Assembly (NCBI RefSeq): GCF_001006305.1
Contig: NZ_LBHJ01000004.1
Coordinates: forward strand, 186,001 to 250,000
Source of the DNA: Silvibacterium bohemicum
GTDB lineage: Bacteria > Acidobacteriota > Terriglobia > Terriglobales > Acidobacteriaceae
Direction of reading: 5' to 3'
Length of the DNA stretch: 64,000 nt
Both the position numbers and the translations under genes were made by a program. The notes under the pieces are model-generated. The model had not been told where the DNA came from and made no database searches. It saw only the letters and a program-made list of their open reading frames with translations. This document shows, one piece after another, positions 17,913 to 26,974 of this stretch (its first letter is position 1; each line of letters starts with the position of its first letter).

Positions 17913-18692
17913 AAGCTGCAGAGGCATCGCGGACATCAGCGGATGAACATCGGGACGAATATGACTCTCGCCGGTATCGATGCAATAAGCAGCAATCGAG
18001 GCATCGCGGTGAAACATGGCGACCGTTTCCAGCGAATATTCTTTTAGGTCTTTCCCGATCAAGTCGAGCTTCTTGAGCAGATCTGGCGGCACGGTGATGA
18101 TGTCGCATCCGGCTTCGTCGGCCTGAAAGATATTCAGCACCTCGCGCGGGCTGGCCCACAGAAGCTCCACTCTGGGCAGATGCCGGACGATGGTTACCGC
18201 GCGTTTCATGATAGGTACGGGATCCACACCGGTATCGGCAATGCGGCCGGCAAAGACGGAGACAATCGCCGGAGTTCCCGGGTACAACGCCCGAACAACC
18301 TCCTCGACTTGGCCGAGGGTGAGAATCGCCGTGATATTCAGGGCCACACCAGCGGCGGAGAGCCGGTGGATCAAAGGCCCCATGAATTTCCCTGCCGGGT
18401 TGGTCACCGGAATTTTCACATTCACGTTGGAGCCCCATCCAGCAATGGCCAAAGCCTGCGCCTCCATCTCTTCGGGATTGTCCGCGAAGACCTCGAAAGA
18501 TACGGGGCGCGGATGCACCAGACACAGGAGACGGTGAGCGAAAGCCTGATAGTCGACGATTCCAGCTTTCCTCATCAGCGTCGGATTGGTGGTAAAGCCC
18601 CTGATCCAAGGATTACAGCAAAGACCTTGGATGTTATCTAAGTCCGCGCCATCGCAATACAGCTTTACGCTCAGGTTCTCAAATCTGATCAT
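17859..18692 (-). CDS. Transaldolase / fructose-6-phosphate-aldolase-family protein
   Basis: A 277-residue class I aldolase. The Schiff-base lysine is K93 in NVNVKIPVTNPAGK, and the family TTNP motif is at residues 34-37 (RGFTTNPTLM), with the catalytic Asp region at YCDGADL (12-18). I start at the ATG at 18692 because a perfect AGGAGG lies about 9 nt upstream. The length is between compact fructose-6-phosphate aldolases (about 220) and classical transaldolases (about 315). Placed among heptose genes, it plausibly makes or balances sedoheptulose 7-phosphate for GmhA; that link is inferred from position. It is on the opposite strand to gmhB, overlapping tail to tail. Confidence 0.85.
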   Translation of the reverse strand: MIRFENLSVKLYCDGADLDNIQGLCCNPWIRGFTTNPTLMRKAGIVDYQAFAHRLLCLVHPRPVSFEVFADNPEEMEAQALAIAGWGSNVNVKIPVTNPAGKFMGPLIHRLSAAGVALNITAILTLGQVEEVVRALYPGTPAIVSVFAGRIADTGVDPVPIMKRAVTIVRHLPRVELLWASPREVLNIFQADEAGCDIITVPPDLLKKLDLIGKDLKEYSLETVAMFHRDASIAAYCIDTGESHIRPDVHPLMSAMPLQLSRPAGAKLPGRVGALKN

Positions 18693-18723
18693 GATTTTCT
18701 TCCTCCTAAAGTGAAGAAACACC

Positions 18724-19677
18724 TCACTCGACTTTCTCGTTTGAACATTTCCAGTTCAATATTTGCTTTTTCGGCGAATAGTCATAGATCGAAGACGAGG
18801 CCTTGGCCAGAGAGATAAGAACCTGTTGTGCCAACTGGCCGGCGAGCAGAATGACGAATTGCAGATTTCCGATGAGGTAGCGGCGCCACAGACGCCGCGG
18901 CTCGCGTATCAGACGATAAAGCCATTCCATGCCGACTCGATGGGTCCAACGGGGCGCCCGTTTGCGCAAGCCTGCATATGTATCAAGCGCCGCTCCAACG
19001 GAAATGGCTGCCCCAATCGGAAGAGTCGGGCAATTTTCCTGCATCCATATCTCCTGTTTCGGAGCTCCGAATGCAACGCAGAGCAGATCAGGCCTGGCTT
19101 CCGCTATTAACTGGCGGATTGCGGCCAATTCGCTGGGATCATTTTCAAATCCGTGCGCCGGACAATAGCAGCCTGCTATTCGCAGCGAGGGATAACGGCG
19201 TTTCAGCTGCTCGGCCGCTCCTGCCGCTGCGTCCGATAATCCGCCGAGAAAGAAGACGCTCAGGCCGAAGCGTCCACACTCCTCACAGAGACACTCCATG
19301 AGCTCGCCGCCGGGAACACGTTCGGGAATCGGCAGGCCCAGCAATCTTGACGCCAGCACCACCGAGATGCCATCGGGAACATTCAGATCAGCGCTCGCTA
19401 GAGCGGCTCTGAACTTCGCGTTTTTGTTTGCCAGCGTCACCAGATGGGCGTTGGGGCCCATGACCAGCAAAGGAGAAGTGGATGCTCTCTGTCGCAAACG
19501 CTGGATCACCCACTGAACCGATTCAGCCATCGTCATGCGATCGATGGGAACCCTTCCGATTTCCACCCGTTGGCGTTTTTTCGGATGATCTACTGGCAGC
19601 AAAACAAGAGCGTCTGCAAAATCCCCCGGTCTTTCCGGCGGAGACGCGATAACTGCGTTACCTAGCATTGCGGCCAC
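18724..19677 (-). CDS. WecG/TagA/CpsF-family glycosyltransferase (GT26)
   Basis: Transfers a sugar (ManNAc or ManNAcA in studied members) to a lipid-linked acceptor at the inner face of the membrane. The family markers are visible: VMGPNAHLVTLANKN, the acidic VPDGISVV, and the terminal signature VAFGAPKQEIWM followed by ISVGAALDTYAG. The C-terminal tail after residue 255 is basic and hydrophobic and probably binds the membrane. Its 5' end overlaps the upstream glycosyltransferase by 16 nt and it runs 31 nt ahead of the transaldolase, so all three minus-strand genes look like one operon facing into the main locus. Confidence 0.88.
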   Translation of the reverse strand: MAAMLGNAVIASPPERPGDFADALVLLPVDHPKKRQRVEIGRVPIDRMTMAESVQWVIQRLRQRASTSPLLVMGPNAHLVTLANKNAKFRAALASADLNVPDGISVVLASRLLGLPIPERVPGGELMECLCEECGRFGLSVFFLGGLSDAAAGAAEQLKRRYPSLRIAGCYCPAHGFENDPSELAAIRQLIAEARPDLLCVAFGAPKQEIWMQENCPTLPIGAAISVGAALDTYAGLRKRAPRWTHRVGMEWLYRLIREPRRLWRRYLIGNLQFVILLAGQLAQQVLISLAKASSSIYDYSPKKQILNWKCSNEKVE

Positions 19678-20717
19678 AGTGTTTCCTTCCTCTCCAGAAA
19701 CAGGTGGGGACGGACGCCGTTCGCGATGCGATGCGAGGAGGATAACTCGTCGCGCAGACGCCCTACGAAGTAGGCAGGAGACGCTTTCACCGAAGCGCAG
19801 AGAGAGCGCACTGCCTCACCGTAGTTCCTAGCAACGAGATGGATATTAAATGCCCTCAGCCCTTCTTTAGCCTCAAACTCTCCCTTTGGAAGCAGCCCAG
19901 CCAACTGGTCGCGAATTTCGTCTACGGACTGCGGCGGACGCCGCCATAAGTAAGAAAGCAGAAGATACTGAATATAGATGCCCGCGACCATTTGCTCGCA
20001 AAGGTTCCTGGAACTTATGCTGGTTGCGCTTTGACGAAATCCGACCAGCTCTTCTGGGATGCAGTGAATGTCATAGAGCAGAGCCATGCGCCACCAGAGA
20101 TCAGCGTCTTCATTATGTAATTCAAGTCTGTAACCTCCTATGCCCATGGCTTTTCGCACATTTAAGATAACGGTGGAATGACATATGGACAGGAGATAGC
20201 CATCCCGTACTATGTCGCGTAGCTCCGCGGGGGTTCCACGCGAGCAGCGAAACGAACCCACTGCGTGACCTCGCGGATGATAGTTCGCGAAAGAATAGAA
20301 CATTCCTGCATCGGGATACTGTTCGATGGCGCCGAGAATCCTCTGGAGCCGATCTGGATGCGAGATATCGTCGGCGTCCTGGCGAACGAGCCAGCCGGTC
20401 TTGCATTCCTCGAGCATGCGATTGAGCGTGTAAGTCAATCCCTGATGCGGCTGGTTCAGGATACGAAGCCGCGGATCGTGGATCGACTCCAGATAGGCGA
20501 GGCTGCCGTCGGTGCCACCATCGACGATCGCCAGGATCTCGAAACAATCCGTAGTCTGGCCCAGGAGGCTAGCCATCGTCTCCGGAAGGTACGGCATTGC
20601 GTTATGAACGGGCAGACCTACGGTTATTCGATCCAACAGCCACCTCGTCCCAGCGGAGTCGTAATTCATTCGCAGCCAGTGCCGACGACAGCTTTGCGAA
20701 GAAGCTATCTCAAACAA
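19662..20717 (-). CDS. Family 2 glycosyltransferase
   Basis: A 351-residue GT-A transferase with ITVGLPVHNAMPYLPETMASL at the nucleotide site and the DXD region VRQDADDISHPDR. A C-terminal helical part lacks obvious membrane spans. The start codon is TTG at 20717, preceded by TGAGG five nt upstream; an ATG at 20669 would remove 16 non-conserved residues and has no ribosome-binding site, so the TTG is preferred. First gene of the minus-strand trio, it is divergent from the SDR epimerase across a 222-nt AT-rich gap. It would add another sugar of the repeat unit. Confidence 0.87.
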   Translation of the reverse strand: MFEIASSQSCRRHWLRMNYDSAGTRWLLDRITVGLPVHNAMPYLPETMASLLGQTTDCFEILAIVDGGTDGSLAYLESIHDPRLRILNQPHQGLTYTLNRMLEECKTGWLVRQDADDISHPDRLQRILGAIEQYPDAGMFYSFANYHPRGHAVGSFRCSRGTPAELRDIVRDGYLLSICHSTVILNVRKAMGIGGYRLELHNEDADLWWRMALLYDIHCIPEELVGFRQSATSISSRNLCEQMVAGIYIQYLLLSYLWRRPPQSVDEIRDQLAGLLPKGEFEAKEGLRAFNIHLVARNYGEAVRSLCASVKASPAYFVGRLRDELSSSHRIANGVRPHLFLERKETLWPQC

Positions 20718-20939
20718 CTTAGCCTCAAAAATAGGCTATGTTGCGGCTGCATCAGCTAACTTATGTTTTGTTACGCCTATATAGCCTTAAGTACTTACCC
20801 TGCGTCAATCGCCAATAGGGTTGATTTATAACTTAGGTAATCTGGGCGTCCCAATATCGGCATGCTACATTTCCCCAGACTCGCGAAAACAATCCACTCA
20901 ACATAGTTATTTCCACTTGTAGTCAAGGGGGACTGACCA
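20718..20939. promoter_or_regulatory. Divergent AT-rich promoter region of the exopolysaccharide locus
   Basis: This 222-nt gap separates the minus-strand glycosyltransferase trio from the plus-strand epimerase-to-polymerase genes. It is markedly richer in A and T than its surroundings. It contains an inverted pair AGGCTAT (20733-20739) / ATAGCCT (20781-20787). The sequence AAGGGGG at 20924-20930 is the ribosome-binding site of the TTG-started epimerase. I cannot assign definite -35/-10 boxes. Confidence 0.5.
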
Positions 20940-21971
20940 TTGATCGCAGATACAGACACCTCTGAAAAAGCTGAGCAGCAGTTGCCTTACGCGACGGGGC
21001 GCAACAGATTCTTCATCGTCGGTGGCGCCGGGTTTATAGGCAGCCATCTGGCCGATCGCTTGATGAAGGATGAGCGCGCCCTTCATGTGACGCTTTTCGA
21101 TAACTTCTCTTCCGGCCGCGAATGGCACATTCAGAAGCACCTCGCGCATGGTGAGAAGCGATTCCGACTCACGCAAGGCGACGTGCTCGACCTAGACCGC
21201 CTCATCCAGGCGATGTCCGAGCACGATGTAGTTGTTCATCTAGCTTCGAATCCCGATATCTCGCGTGCAGTGGAGGAGCCCGAAATCGACTTCCATCAAG
21301 GCACGGTGCTCACCAACAACGTACTTGAAGCGATGAGGCGTGCCGGCGTTCCCCACTTGCTCTATGCCTCGGGCAGCGGCGTGTACGGCGAAGCGGGCGA
21401 TTCGGCCATTCAAGAGGAATTCGGTCCGCTGAAGCCCATTTCCACCTATGGGGCGAGCAAGCTGGCAGGCGAGGCGCTGATTGCCAGCTACTGCTCGATG
21501 TTTGGGATATCGGCATCGGTATTCCGTTTCGGCAATGTAGTCGGAGCCCGGCAAACCCACGGAGTGGGCTTCGATTTTCTGCGCAAACTCCGCTCCGACC
21601 CGGCCCGGCTGAGAATTCTGGGAGATGGCAGGCAGAGCAAAAGCTATATTCATATCTCCGATGTAATCGAAGCTATCCTGCTTGTCTGTGAGCGGTCGCG
21701 GGAGAACTATGAGGTCTTCAACGTTGCCACGAACGAGACGGTTACAGTTACCGAGATCGCGGAGTTAGCCGTAGAAGCGTTAGGCCTGCGCGAACATCCT
21801 CAGTTTGTTTATACCGGAGGCAGTCGCGGCTGGAAGGGCGATGTGCCCAACGTGCGGCTGGATACCACTCGTATTCGCGCGCTGGGCTGGAAACCTGCTT
21901 TCAACTGCCTCGAGGCAATCCAACGTTCCCTTGAAGAGATGGTGGCCGATGAACGCGTCCTCGTTTCGTAA
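20940..21971 (+). CDS. NAD-dependent sugar epimerase/dehydratase (extended SDR)
   Basis: Nucleotide-sugar modifying enzyme of 343 residues. The Rossmann motif GGAGFIGSHLAD lies at residues 28-39, the catalytic Ser is in YASGSGVYG (S144), and Y170/K174 form the YGASK pair. It resembles UDP-glucose 4-epimerases, but the closest functional class may be an enzyme acting on a heptose nucleotide, given the next two genes. The start is TTG with AAGGGGG nine nt upstream. The 3' end overlaps the nucleotidyltransferase gene by 23 nt, so translation is coupled. Substrate (UDP-hexose versus GDP-heptose) cannot be settled from sequence alone. Confidence 0.87.
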   Translation: MIADTDTSEKAEQQLPYATGRNRFFIVGGAGFIGSHLADRLMKDERALHVTLFDNFSSGREWHIQKHLAHGEKRFRLTQGDVLDLDRLIQAMSEHDVVVHLASNPDISRAVEEPEIDFHQGTVLTNNVLEAMRRAGVPHLLYASGSGVYGEAGDSAIQEEFGPLKPISTYGASKLAGEALIASYCSMFGISASVFRFGNVVGARQTHGVGFDFLRKLRSDPARLRILGDGRQSKSYIHISDVIEAILLVCERSRENYEVFNVATNETVTVTEIAELAVEALGLREHPQFVYTGGSRGWKGDVPNVRLDTTRIRALGWKPAFNCLEAIQRSLEEMVADERVLVS

Positions 21972-22758
21972 CGACATAACGGATCACTCTCCTACCGTAG
22001 CGATTCTCGCGGGGGGCTTAGGGACGCGGCTGCGGCCCCTGACGACTACCATCCCGAAGTCAATGGTGCCTGTTGCCGGCGAACCCTTTATCGCCCACCA
22101 GCTTCGGCTGTTGTCGCGGCAGGGTTTCTGCAGCGTCGTTATGTGCTTGGGACATCTTGGGGAGCAGATCGAATCTTTCGTCGGCGGCGGCTCTCGCTTC
22201 GGATGCCAGGTCCGTTACTCCCGGGACGGATCGGAGCTTCTCGGCACGGGCGGAGCGATTCGTCAGGCGCTGCCGCTCCTGGGTCCGCAGTTTGCCGTGC
22301 TTTATGGCGATAGCTACTTGACAGCTCCGTTTCGCCCGGCGCTTCAGGCTTTTCTCACATGCGGCAGGCCCGCGCTGATGACGCTTCTGCGCAACCGGAA
22401 CCAGTGGCAGCCAAGCAACGTTCAGTTCGCGGGCGAAATCGTTCGCTACGACAAGGATCGTCTGGTCCCAGCGATGGAACATATCGACTATGGCTTGTGC
22501 TTCTTCTTCGCGGAAGTCTTTCAACGCTGGCCGCAGTCTTCGCGCTTTGGTCTTTCCGAGGTGTTGCAAAGTTTGATCGGAGAGCAGGCTCTTGCCACCT
22601 TCCAAGTCGCCGAACGTTTCTATGAAATCGGCTCGATCGTGGGTCTGCAGGAGACTGATCAATTCTTGAGGGGTTCTTTTCGGAGACGGTTTGCGCCGAT
22701 CCAAGACTTTTCCGCTCCTTCCATCGGAGCCGCGGCCGTCGGGAGGGATCGAGCATGA
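21949..22758 (+). CDS. hddC: Sugar-1-phosphate nucleotidyltransferase (HddC-like)
   Basis: Predicted to activate heptose 1-phosphate with GTP (D-glycero-alpha-D-manno-heptose 1-phosphate guanylyltransferase). From the ATG at 21949 (269 residues) the nucleotide motif reads AILAGGLGTRLRPLTTTIPK (residues 18-37) with K37 as the phosphate contact, followed by the metal-site region LYGDSYL. The C-terminal LbH or dimerisation extension seen in longer family members is absent. The gene sits between an epimerase and a GHMP heptose kinase, with overlaps of 23 and 4 nt. Family membership is clear; the GDP-heptose specificity rests on those neighbours. Confidence 0.82.
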   Translation: MNASSFRNDITDHSPTVAILAGGLGTRLRPLTTTIPKSMVPVAGEPFIAHQLRLLSRQGFCSVVMCLGHLGEQIESFVGGGSRFGCQVRYSRDGSELLGTGGAIRQALPLLGPQFAVLYGDSYLTAPFRPALQAFLTCGRPALMTLLRNRNQWQPSNVQFAGEIVRYDKDRLVPAMEHIDYGLCFFFAEVFQRWPQSSRFGLSEVLQSLIGEQALATFQVAERFYEIGSIVGLQETDQFLRGSFRRRFAPIQDFSAPSIGAAAVGRDRA

Positions 22759-23741
22759 TTATGACGCGAACACCGCTACGCATCTCGATTGGCGGCGGCG
22801 GCACCGATCTGCCCTCTTACTACCGCCAATACGGAGGCATGGTCATCTCGGCTGCGATCACCAAGTATGTCTACCTCACCATTAATCGAAGTTTCCTTCC
22901 CGGTTACTTTCTTCGCTACTCGGAAAACGAGCATCGGTTTAGCAGTGATTCCATCTCTCATCCTCTCTTCAAGGGAGCGATCGAGATGCACGGAGTGCAA
23001 AACCCCGTCGAAATTGTGAGCATCGCGGATGTGCCGGCGGGCACTGGACTGGGATCCTCGGGCTCATTTTTGGTCGGGCTTATCCACGCTTTGCATGCTT
23101 ACAAGCGCGAGCCAGTTACCGCCGACAGGCTGGCGCGCGAAGCCGTGGAGGTGGAGATGGAGCGACTTGAGGAGCCGGTTGGAAAGCAGGACCACTACAT
23201 TGCTGCCTACGGAGGCCTCTTATGCCAGTGCTATCACTGCGACGACACCGTCACGCTGAATCCTCTCAAGATGAATGAAGCCGAAGTTCGCGAGCTGCGC
23301 GACTCGCTGATGCTTTTCTTCATTGGCCGCACCCGTCAGGCATCTTCGCTCCTGCGCGATCAAAAGAAGCGCACCGAAGAGGCCGATGCCGCGATGCTGG
23401 ATGGCCTGCATTTCACCAAGCAGCTGGGAGCCGAGATCCAGGCGACGCTCGAAAGCGGCAGGATCGGCGAGTTCGGCCCTCTGATGCATCAACACTGGCA
23501 ACGGAAGCGATGCAGGTCGAAGGGCATGAGCAACGACCAGATCGATGAGATCTACGAGATGGGAAGAACCAAAGGCGGTGCCTCAGGAGGGAAGCTCGTC
23601 GGAGCCGGCGGCAGCGGATTTCTGCTCTTTCAGGCGACAGACCGCAAGCGCTTACGCGACTGCATGAACGACGCGGGATTGGCGGAGATGGAGTTCAATT
23701 TCGATTTCGACGGATCCGTTGTTCACACCAGAAGCGCATAG
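22755..23741 (+). CDS. hddA: GHMP kinase, D-glycero-D-manno-heptose 7-phosphate kinase (HddA-like)
   Basis: Predicted to phosphorylate heptose 7-phosphate at C1. The first motif is RTPLRISIGGGGTDLP (residues 5-20) and the ATP loop is PAGTGLGSSGSF (94-105). The C-terminal GHMP motif is KLVGAGGSGFLLF. At 328 residues it fits HddA. The ATG overlaps the nucleotidyltransferase stop by 4 nt (ATGA), and the Wzc-like gene begins 12 nt downstream. The opening GGGGTDLP and the C-terminal KLVGAGG are more like HddA than galactokinase or mevalonate kinase. With gmhA, gmhB and hddC it completes the alpha-anomer (GDP) branch of heptose activation. Confidence 0.86.
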   Translation: MIMTRTPLRISIGGGGTDLPSYYRQYGGMVISAAITKYVYLTINRSFLPGYFLRYSENEHRFSSDSISHPLFKGAIEMHGVQNPVEIVSIADVPAGTGLGSSGSFLVGLIHALHAYKREPVTADRLAREAVEVEMERLEEPVGKQDHYIAAYGGLLCQCYHCDDTVTLNPLKMNEAEVRELRDSLMLFFIGRTRQASSLLRDQKKRTEEADAAMLDGLHFTKQLGAEIQATLESGRIGEFGPLMHQHWQRKRCRSKGMSNDQIDEIYEMGRTKGGASGGKLVGAGGSGFLLFQATDRKRLRDCMNDAGLAEMEFNFDFDGSVVHTRSA

Positions 23742-23753
23742 GACGCAGGCAAT

Positions 23754-26087
23754 ATGACGACCGGAGTACGCATCCTCGAGCTTGCCGATCTGCTTCAGAC
23801 AGGAAGGCAGGAGTGGACCTTTACCGATCTGATAAATGTGCTGCGCCGCCGGCGCGGGTACGTCATCGGATGCGTGGGGACCATGCTGGCGCTCGCGACC
23901 ATCTACTGCATCGCCGCCACGCCGCGTTTTCAAGCGATAGGAGAGATCGAAGTGCAGAAGGAGCCTCCGCCTGTCTTCGGTCTTGAAAACAGCGTAACCG
24001 GAGATACGCCCACAGCAGCCGCAGATTCCCTCGACTACAGTATGACCCTGGAGACGGAGGCGAAAATACTGGAGTCGCCCACACTTGCGCTCCAGACCAT
24101 CAAGGATCTGAAGCTAGAGAATTCGCACGATTACTTCCCCGCGCAGCAGAGCGGCTTTCAGCTTCCGGGATGGATCTTCTTCTGGAGACGGCCCATCGAG
24201 CCGCTTACTATCGATCTTGAAGATGCACCCAATCGCCGCTATGTAGCCCTGAAAATCTTCGCCTCTCATCTCAAGATCACACCCGAGACAGGTACACGCC
24301 TCATTGAAATCCGATATTCCGATCCCGAACCACGGCTGGCTGCGGAGATTGTCAATCGACTGATTCAGGGTCTCATCGACTATGGATACCAGGCGCGGGT
24401 TCACGCCACCGCACAGGCCTCGAAGTCGCTCGCGAACGAATTACAGGATCTGAGGCAGCAGACCGCAAAGTTGCAAAGCAAAGCGAATCGATTGCAGCGG
24501 GAGGCCGGGATATACGGAGACGATGCCCCGCACAATATCGTTCTGGAGCGCCTCGATGCATTGAACCAGCGCCTCGTGGCGGCCGAATCCAATCGTCTGC
24601 TGACGGATGCAATCGACCGCATTTCGCAGACGGGCGATCCGGAACTGATCTCCACATTGGCGGGCGGCTCAAGCGCCGAAGGAGCTCCAGCTCTGAACAA
24701 TTCCCTGGCGACGCTCCAGACCTTGCGCTCCCGCGAGGCCTCTGTCCGCGCTGAGATTGCCGAGAACGACGCTCGTTATGGTCCCGCGCACCCCCGGATC
24801 GCAGAGCTGCATTCCGAACTCGATGGTGTCCAGGAGTCCATTCACGAGGAGATCGTTCGCGTGGGCCAGCGGGCTCATGCAGGCTTCGAAGTAGCCAAGG
24901 CGGCTGAAGATTCCGCTCGCGATGATTTCGATAAACAGCAAGATCTCGCCGACCAGATCAGTAGCAAGGCCGTCGGGTATCAACTGGCGCGGCAGGAGGC
25001 GGAAGGCAACCGCGGCGTGTATCAAGGACTGCTGACCAAGCTCAAAGAGGCGGGAGTCCTCGAAGGCCTGCACTCGACCAACCTTACGATTGTCAGCCCT
25101 GGCCGCATTCCCCCCACCCATCGCCCCAAGAGTCCCAATCTGCCTTTGTGCTACGCAGCTGCCGTGGTGGGTGGACTCTTCTTCGGCTGCGTGGGCGCTG
25201 TGTTTTCCGAGCTCTCGGATCACACGGTCCGCTCCCTGGATGGCCTGGAGCGACTTACCGGTTCGCAGCTTCTCGGCGTGCTTCCGCAATTGAAGCAAGC
25301 TGATCGCTTGAGACGACGGCTGCCCGTAAGCCGGAAAGCATCCAGGGACAAACCGCTCTTCCTATCCGAGGAAGGCTCGAACGCGGGATCTCGCGATGCG
25401 CTGTTTCTCGAGTCGCTGCGTGCCTTGCGGACTTCGCTTCTTCTGCTGAGAAATGGGCGCCGCTCGCAAGTGGTTTTGATCACGAGCTCCGTGTCGGGTG
25501 AAGGCAAGAGTAAGGTTGCAGTCAATCTTGCCGGGATGCTCGCCCAGCTTGGCGCTCATGTGTTGCTGGTCGACGCGGACCTCCGCCGCCCGTCAGTCTG
25601 CGACGAGCTTCACATTGAGGGCGATGTTGGACTCGACGCCGCGTTGATCGCGGATAATGAACCGCCAATTTTCGCTTATGCGCCACTGCGCAATCTTTCC
25701 TTGTTATGCGGACAGCGTATCGCTCCCATGCCAGCCGAGCTGCTTGCCTCGAAAAAGATGGCGCGCCTGCTCAGCGAATGGCGCAACGAATACGATTTCG
25801 TGCTCCTCGATAGCCCTCCCGTATTGGCCGCCACCGATGCGCTGGTTCTTACTCAGATGAGTGACATCACCTTATTGATTGCGCGCCACGGATTTACCCC
25901 GAAACAGGCCATCCATCGAACCTTCATGACCCTTCGCGAGCAGATTCCTGAGTCCTGCCTGATGCGAGTGGTACTTAATGGCGTCCATTTTGATTCATAC
26001 GATCTTCGCTCGTACTACGGTTACGAGCCGATGCATCACGATCCGCCGCCACCGAGACCTCCAGAGGAAAGGAGGATGTTTTCATGA
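23754..26087 (+). CDS. Wzc-like polysaccharide co-polymerase and tyrosine autokinase
   Basis: Controls chain length and export of the polysaccharide from the inner membrane. It has 777 residues: a Wzz-type domain after a first helix (about residues 38-58), a long coiled-coil periplasmic part (about 210-420), a second helix (about 460-485), then a cytoplasmic BY-kinase domain. Walker A is SSVSGEGKSK, Walker A' is LLVDADLRRPS and Walker B is VLLDSPPVLA. The C-terminal tail contains the tyrosine cluster DSYDLRSYYGYEPM, the expected autophosphorylation site. It overlaps the Wza-like gene by 4 nt. Confidence 0.93.
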   Translation: MTTGVRILELADLLQTGRQEWTFTDLINVLRRRRGYVIGCVGTMLALATIYCIAATPRFQAIGEIEVQKEPPPVFGLENSVTGDTPTAAADSLDYSMTLETEAKILESPTLALQTIKDLKLENSHDYFPAQQSGFQLPGWIFFWRRPIEPLTIDLEDAPNRRYVALKIFASHLKITPETGTRLIEIRYSDPEPRLAAEIVNRLIQGLIDYGYQARVHATAQASKSLANELQDLRQQTAKLQSKANRLQREAGIYGDDAPHNIVLERLDALNQRLVAAESNRLLTDAIDRISQTGDPELISTLAGGSSAEGAPALNNSLATLQTLRSREASVRAEIAENDARYGPAHPRIAELHSELDGVQESIHEEIVRVGQRAHAGFEVAKAAEDSARDDFDKQQDLADQISSKAVGYQLARQEAEGNRGVYQGLLTKLKEAGVLEGLHSTNLTIVSPGRIPPTHRPKSPNLPLCYAAAVVGGLFFGCVGAVFSELSDHTVRSLDGLERLTGSQLLGVLPQLKQADRLRRRLPVSRKASRDKPLFLSEEGSNAGSRDALFLESLRALRTSLLLLRNGRRSQVVLITSSVSGEGKSKVAVNLAGMLAQLGAHVLLVDADLRRPSVCDELHIEGDVGLDAALIADNEPPIFAYAPLRNLSLLCGQRIAPMPAELLASKKMARLLSEWRNEYDFVLLDSPPVLAATDALVLTQMSDITLLIARHGFTPKQAIHRTFMTLREQIPESCLMRVVLNGVHFDSYDLRSYYGYEPMHHDPPPPRPPEERRMFS

Positions 26088-26974
26088 CCAGGCTGCTGCT
26101 TGCTGCAATTCTGCTGGTTTCCTCTCTGCAGGCGCAGGCGCAGAGCGATTCAAAAATTCAGGAGAGCCTGCGCATCGCACCTGGAGATTTGCTTCATATC
26201 ATCGTGTTGCGCGAGCCCGACCTGGAGCGTCGAGTGAGAGTGTGCGACTCCGGTGAGATATCTCTGCCGTTGATCGGTGCGATTGAGGTACGCGGATTGA
26301 ATGTGCCGGAAGCTGCTGCCGAAATCTCGCGGAGATACCTCGACGGCCAGTTTCTGCGCCATCCGGATGTTTCGGTCTCCCTCGAAGAATTCACTACTCA
26401 GCAGGTTTCGGTGCTTGGACAGGTTGTCAAACCCGGCACGTTTTCAATTCCAGCGCCGAGAAGCCTGATCGATATGTTAGCCATGGCAGGAGGCTTCACC
26501 GACATCGCCGATCGACATCTCACCATAGAACGCGCTGATCGTTCACAAGCAGCTGAAGTTTTCGTATCGAACCGGGCAGACGATGCGCTCGAGGCCAATG
26601 TCCTGATTTATCCGGGAGACAAGATTCTGGTGCCGAAGGCGGGCATTGTTTACGTACTCGGCGACGTCGGGCGGCCGGGCGGCTACGTTATGCAGAACGA
26701 ATCGCGGATGACGGTTTTGCAGGCCATCGCGATGGCGACGGGCACTAACCGCACCGCTTCGGAATCGCATGTACGGCTGTTACGCAACAAGGATGGTGAG
26801 ATCGAAGAGCAGCAAATTCCGCTTAAAGAAATAGAACGAGGGGCTGTTCCCGATCCTCTTCTCGAAGCGAACGACGTTCTCTACGTTCCCTTCAACTTTG
26901 GAAAACATATTGTGATGGGCAGCGGCTCGATCATGGCTTCCGCCAGCTCGGCATTGATTTATGCAGGACATTAG
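26084..26974 (+). CDS. Wza-like polysaccharide export protein
   Basis: Outer-membrane or periplasmic export channel component of 296 residues. A cleavable signal peptide (MTRLLLAAILLVSSLQAQAQ) is visible, without the lipobox Cys of E. coli Wza. The polysaccharide export (Poly_export) domain covers about residues 25-115, starting at RIAPGDLLHIIVLREPDL. Two SLBB-type segments follow, around VSVLGQVVKPGTFSIP and VYVLGDVGRPGGYVM. The missing lipid anchor and short length suggest a variant anchored differently, as is common outside Proteobacteria. It is coupled to the kinase upstream and overlaps the polymerase gene downstream by 14 nt. Confidence 0.92.
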   Translation: MTRLLLAAILLVSSLQAQAQSDSKIQESLRIAPGDLLHIIVLREPDLERRVRVCDSGEISLPLIGAIEVRGLNVPEAAAEISRRYLDGQFLRHPDVSVSLEEFTTQQVSVLGQVVKPGTFSIPAPRSLIDMLAMAGGFTDIADRHLTIERADRSQAAEVFVSNRADDALEANVLIYPGDKILVPKAGIVYVLGDVGRPGGYVMQNESRMTVLQAIAMATGTNRTASESHVRLLRNKDGEIEEQQIPLKEIERGAVPDPLLEANDVLYVPFNFGKHIVMGSGSIMASASSALIYAGH

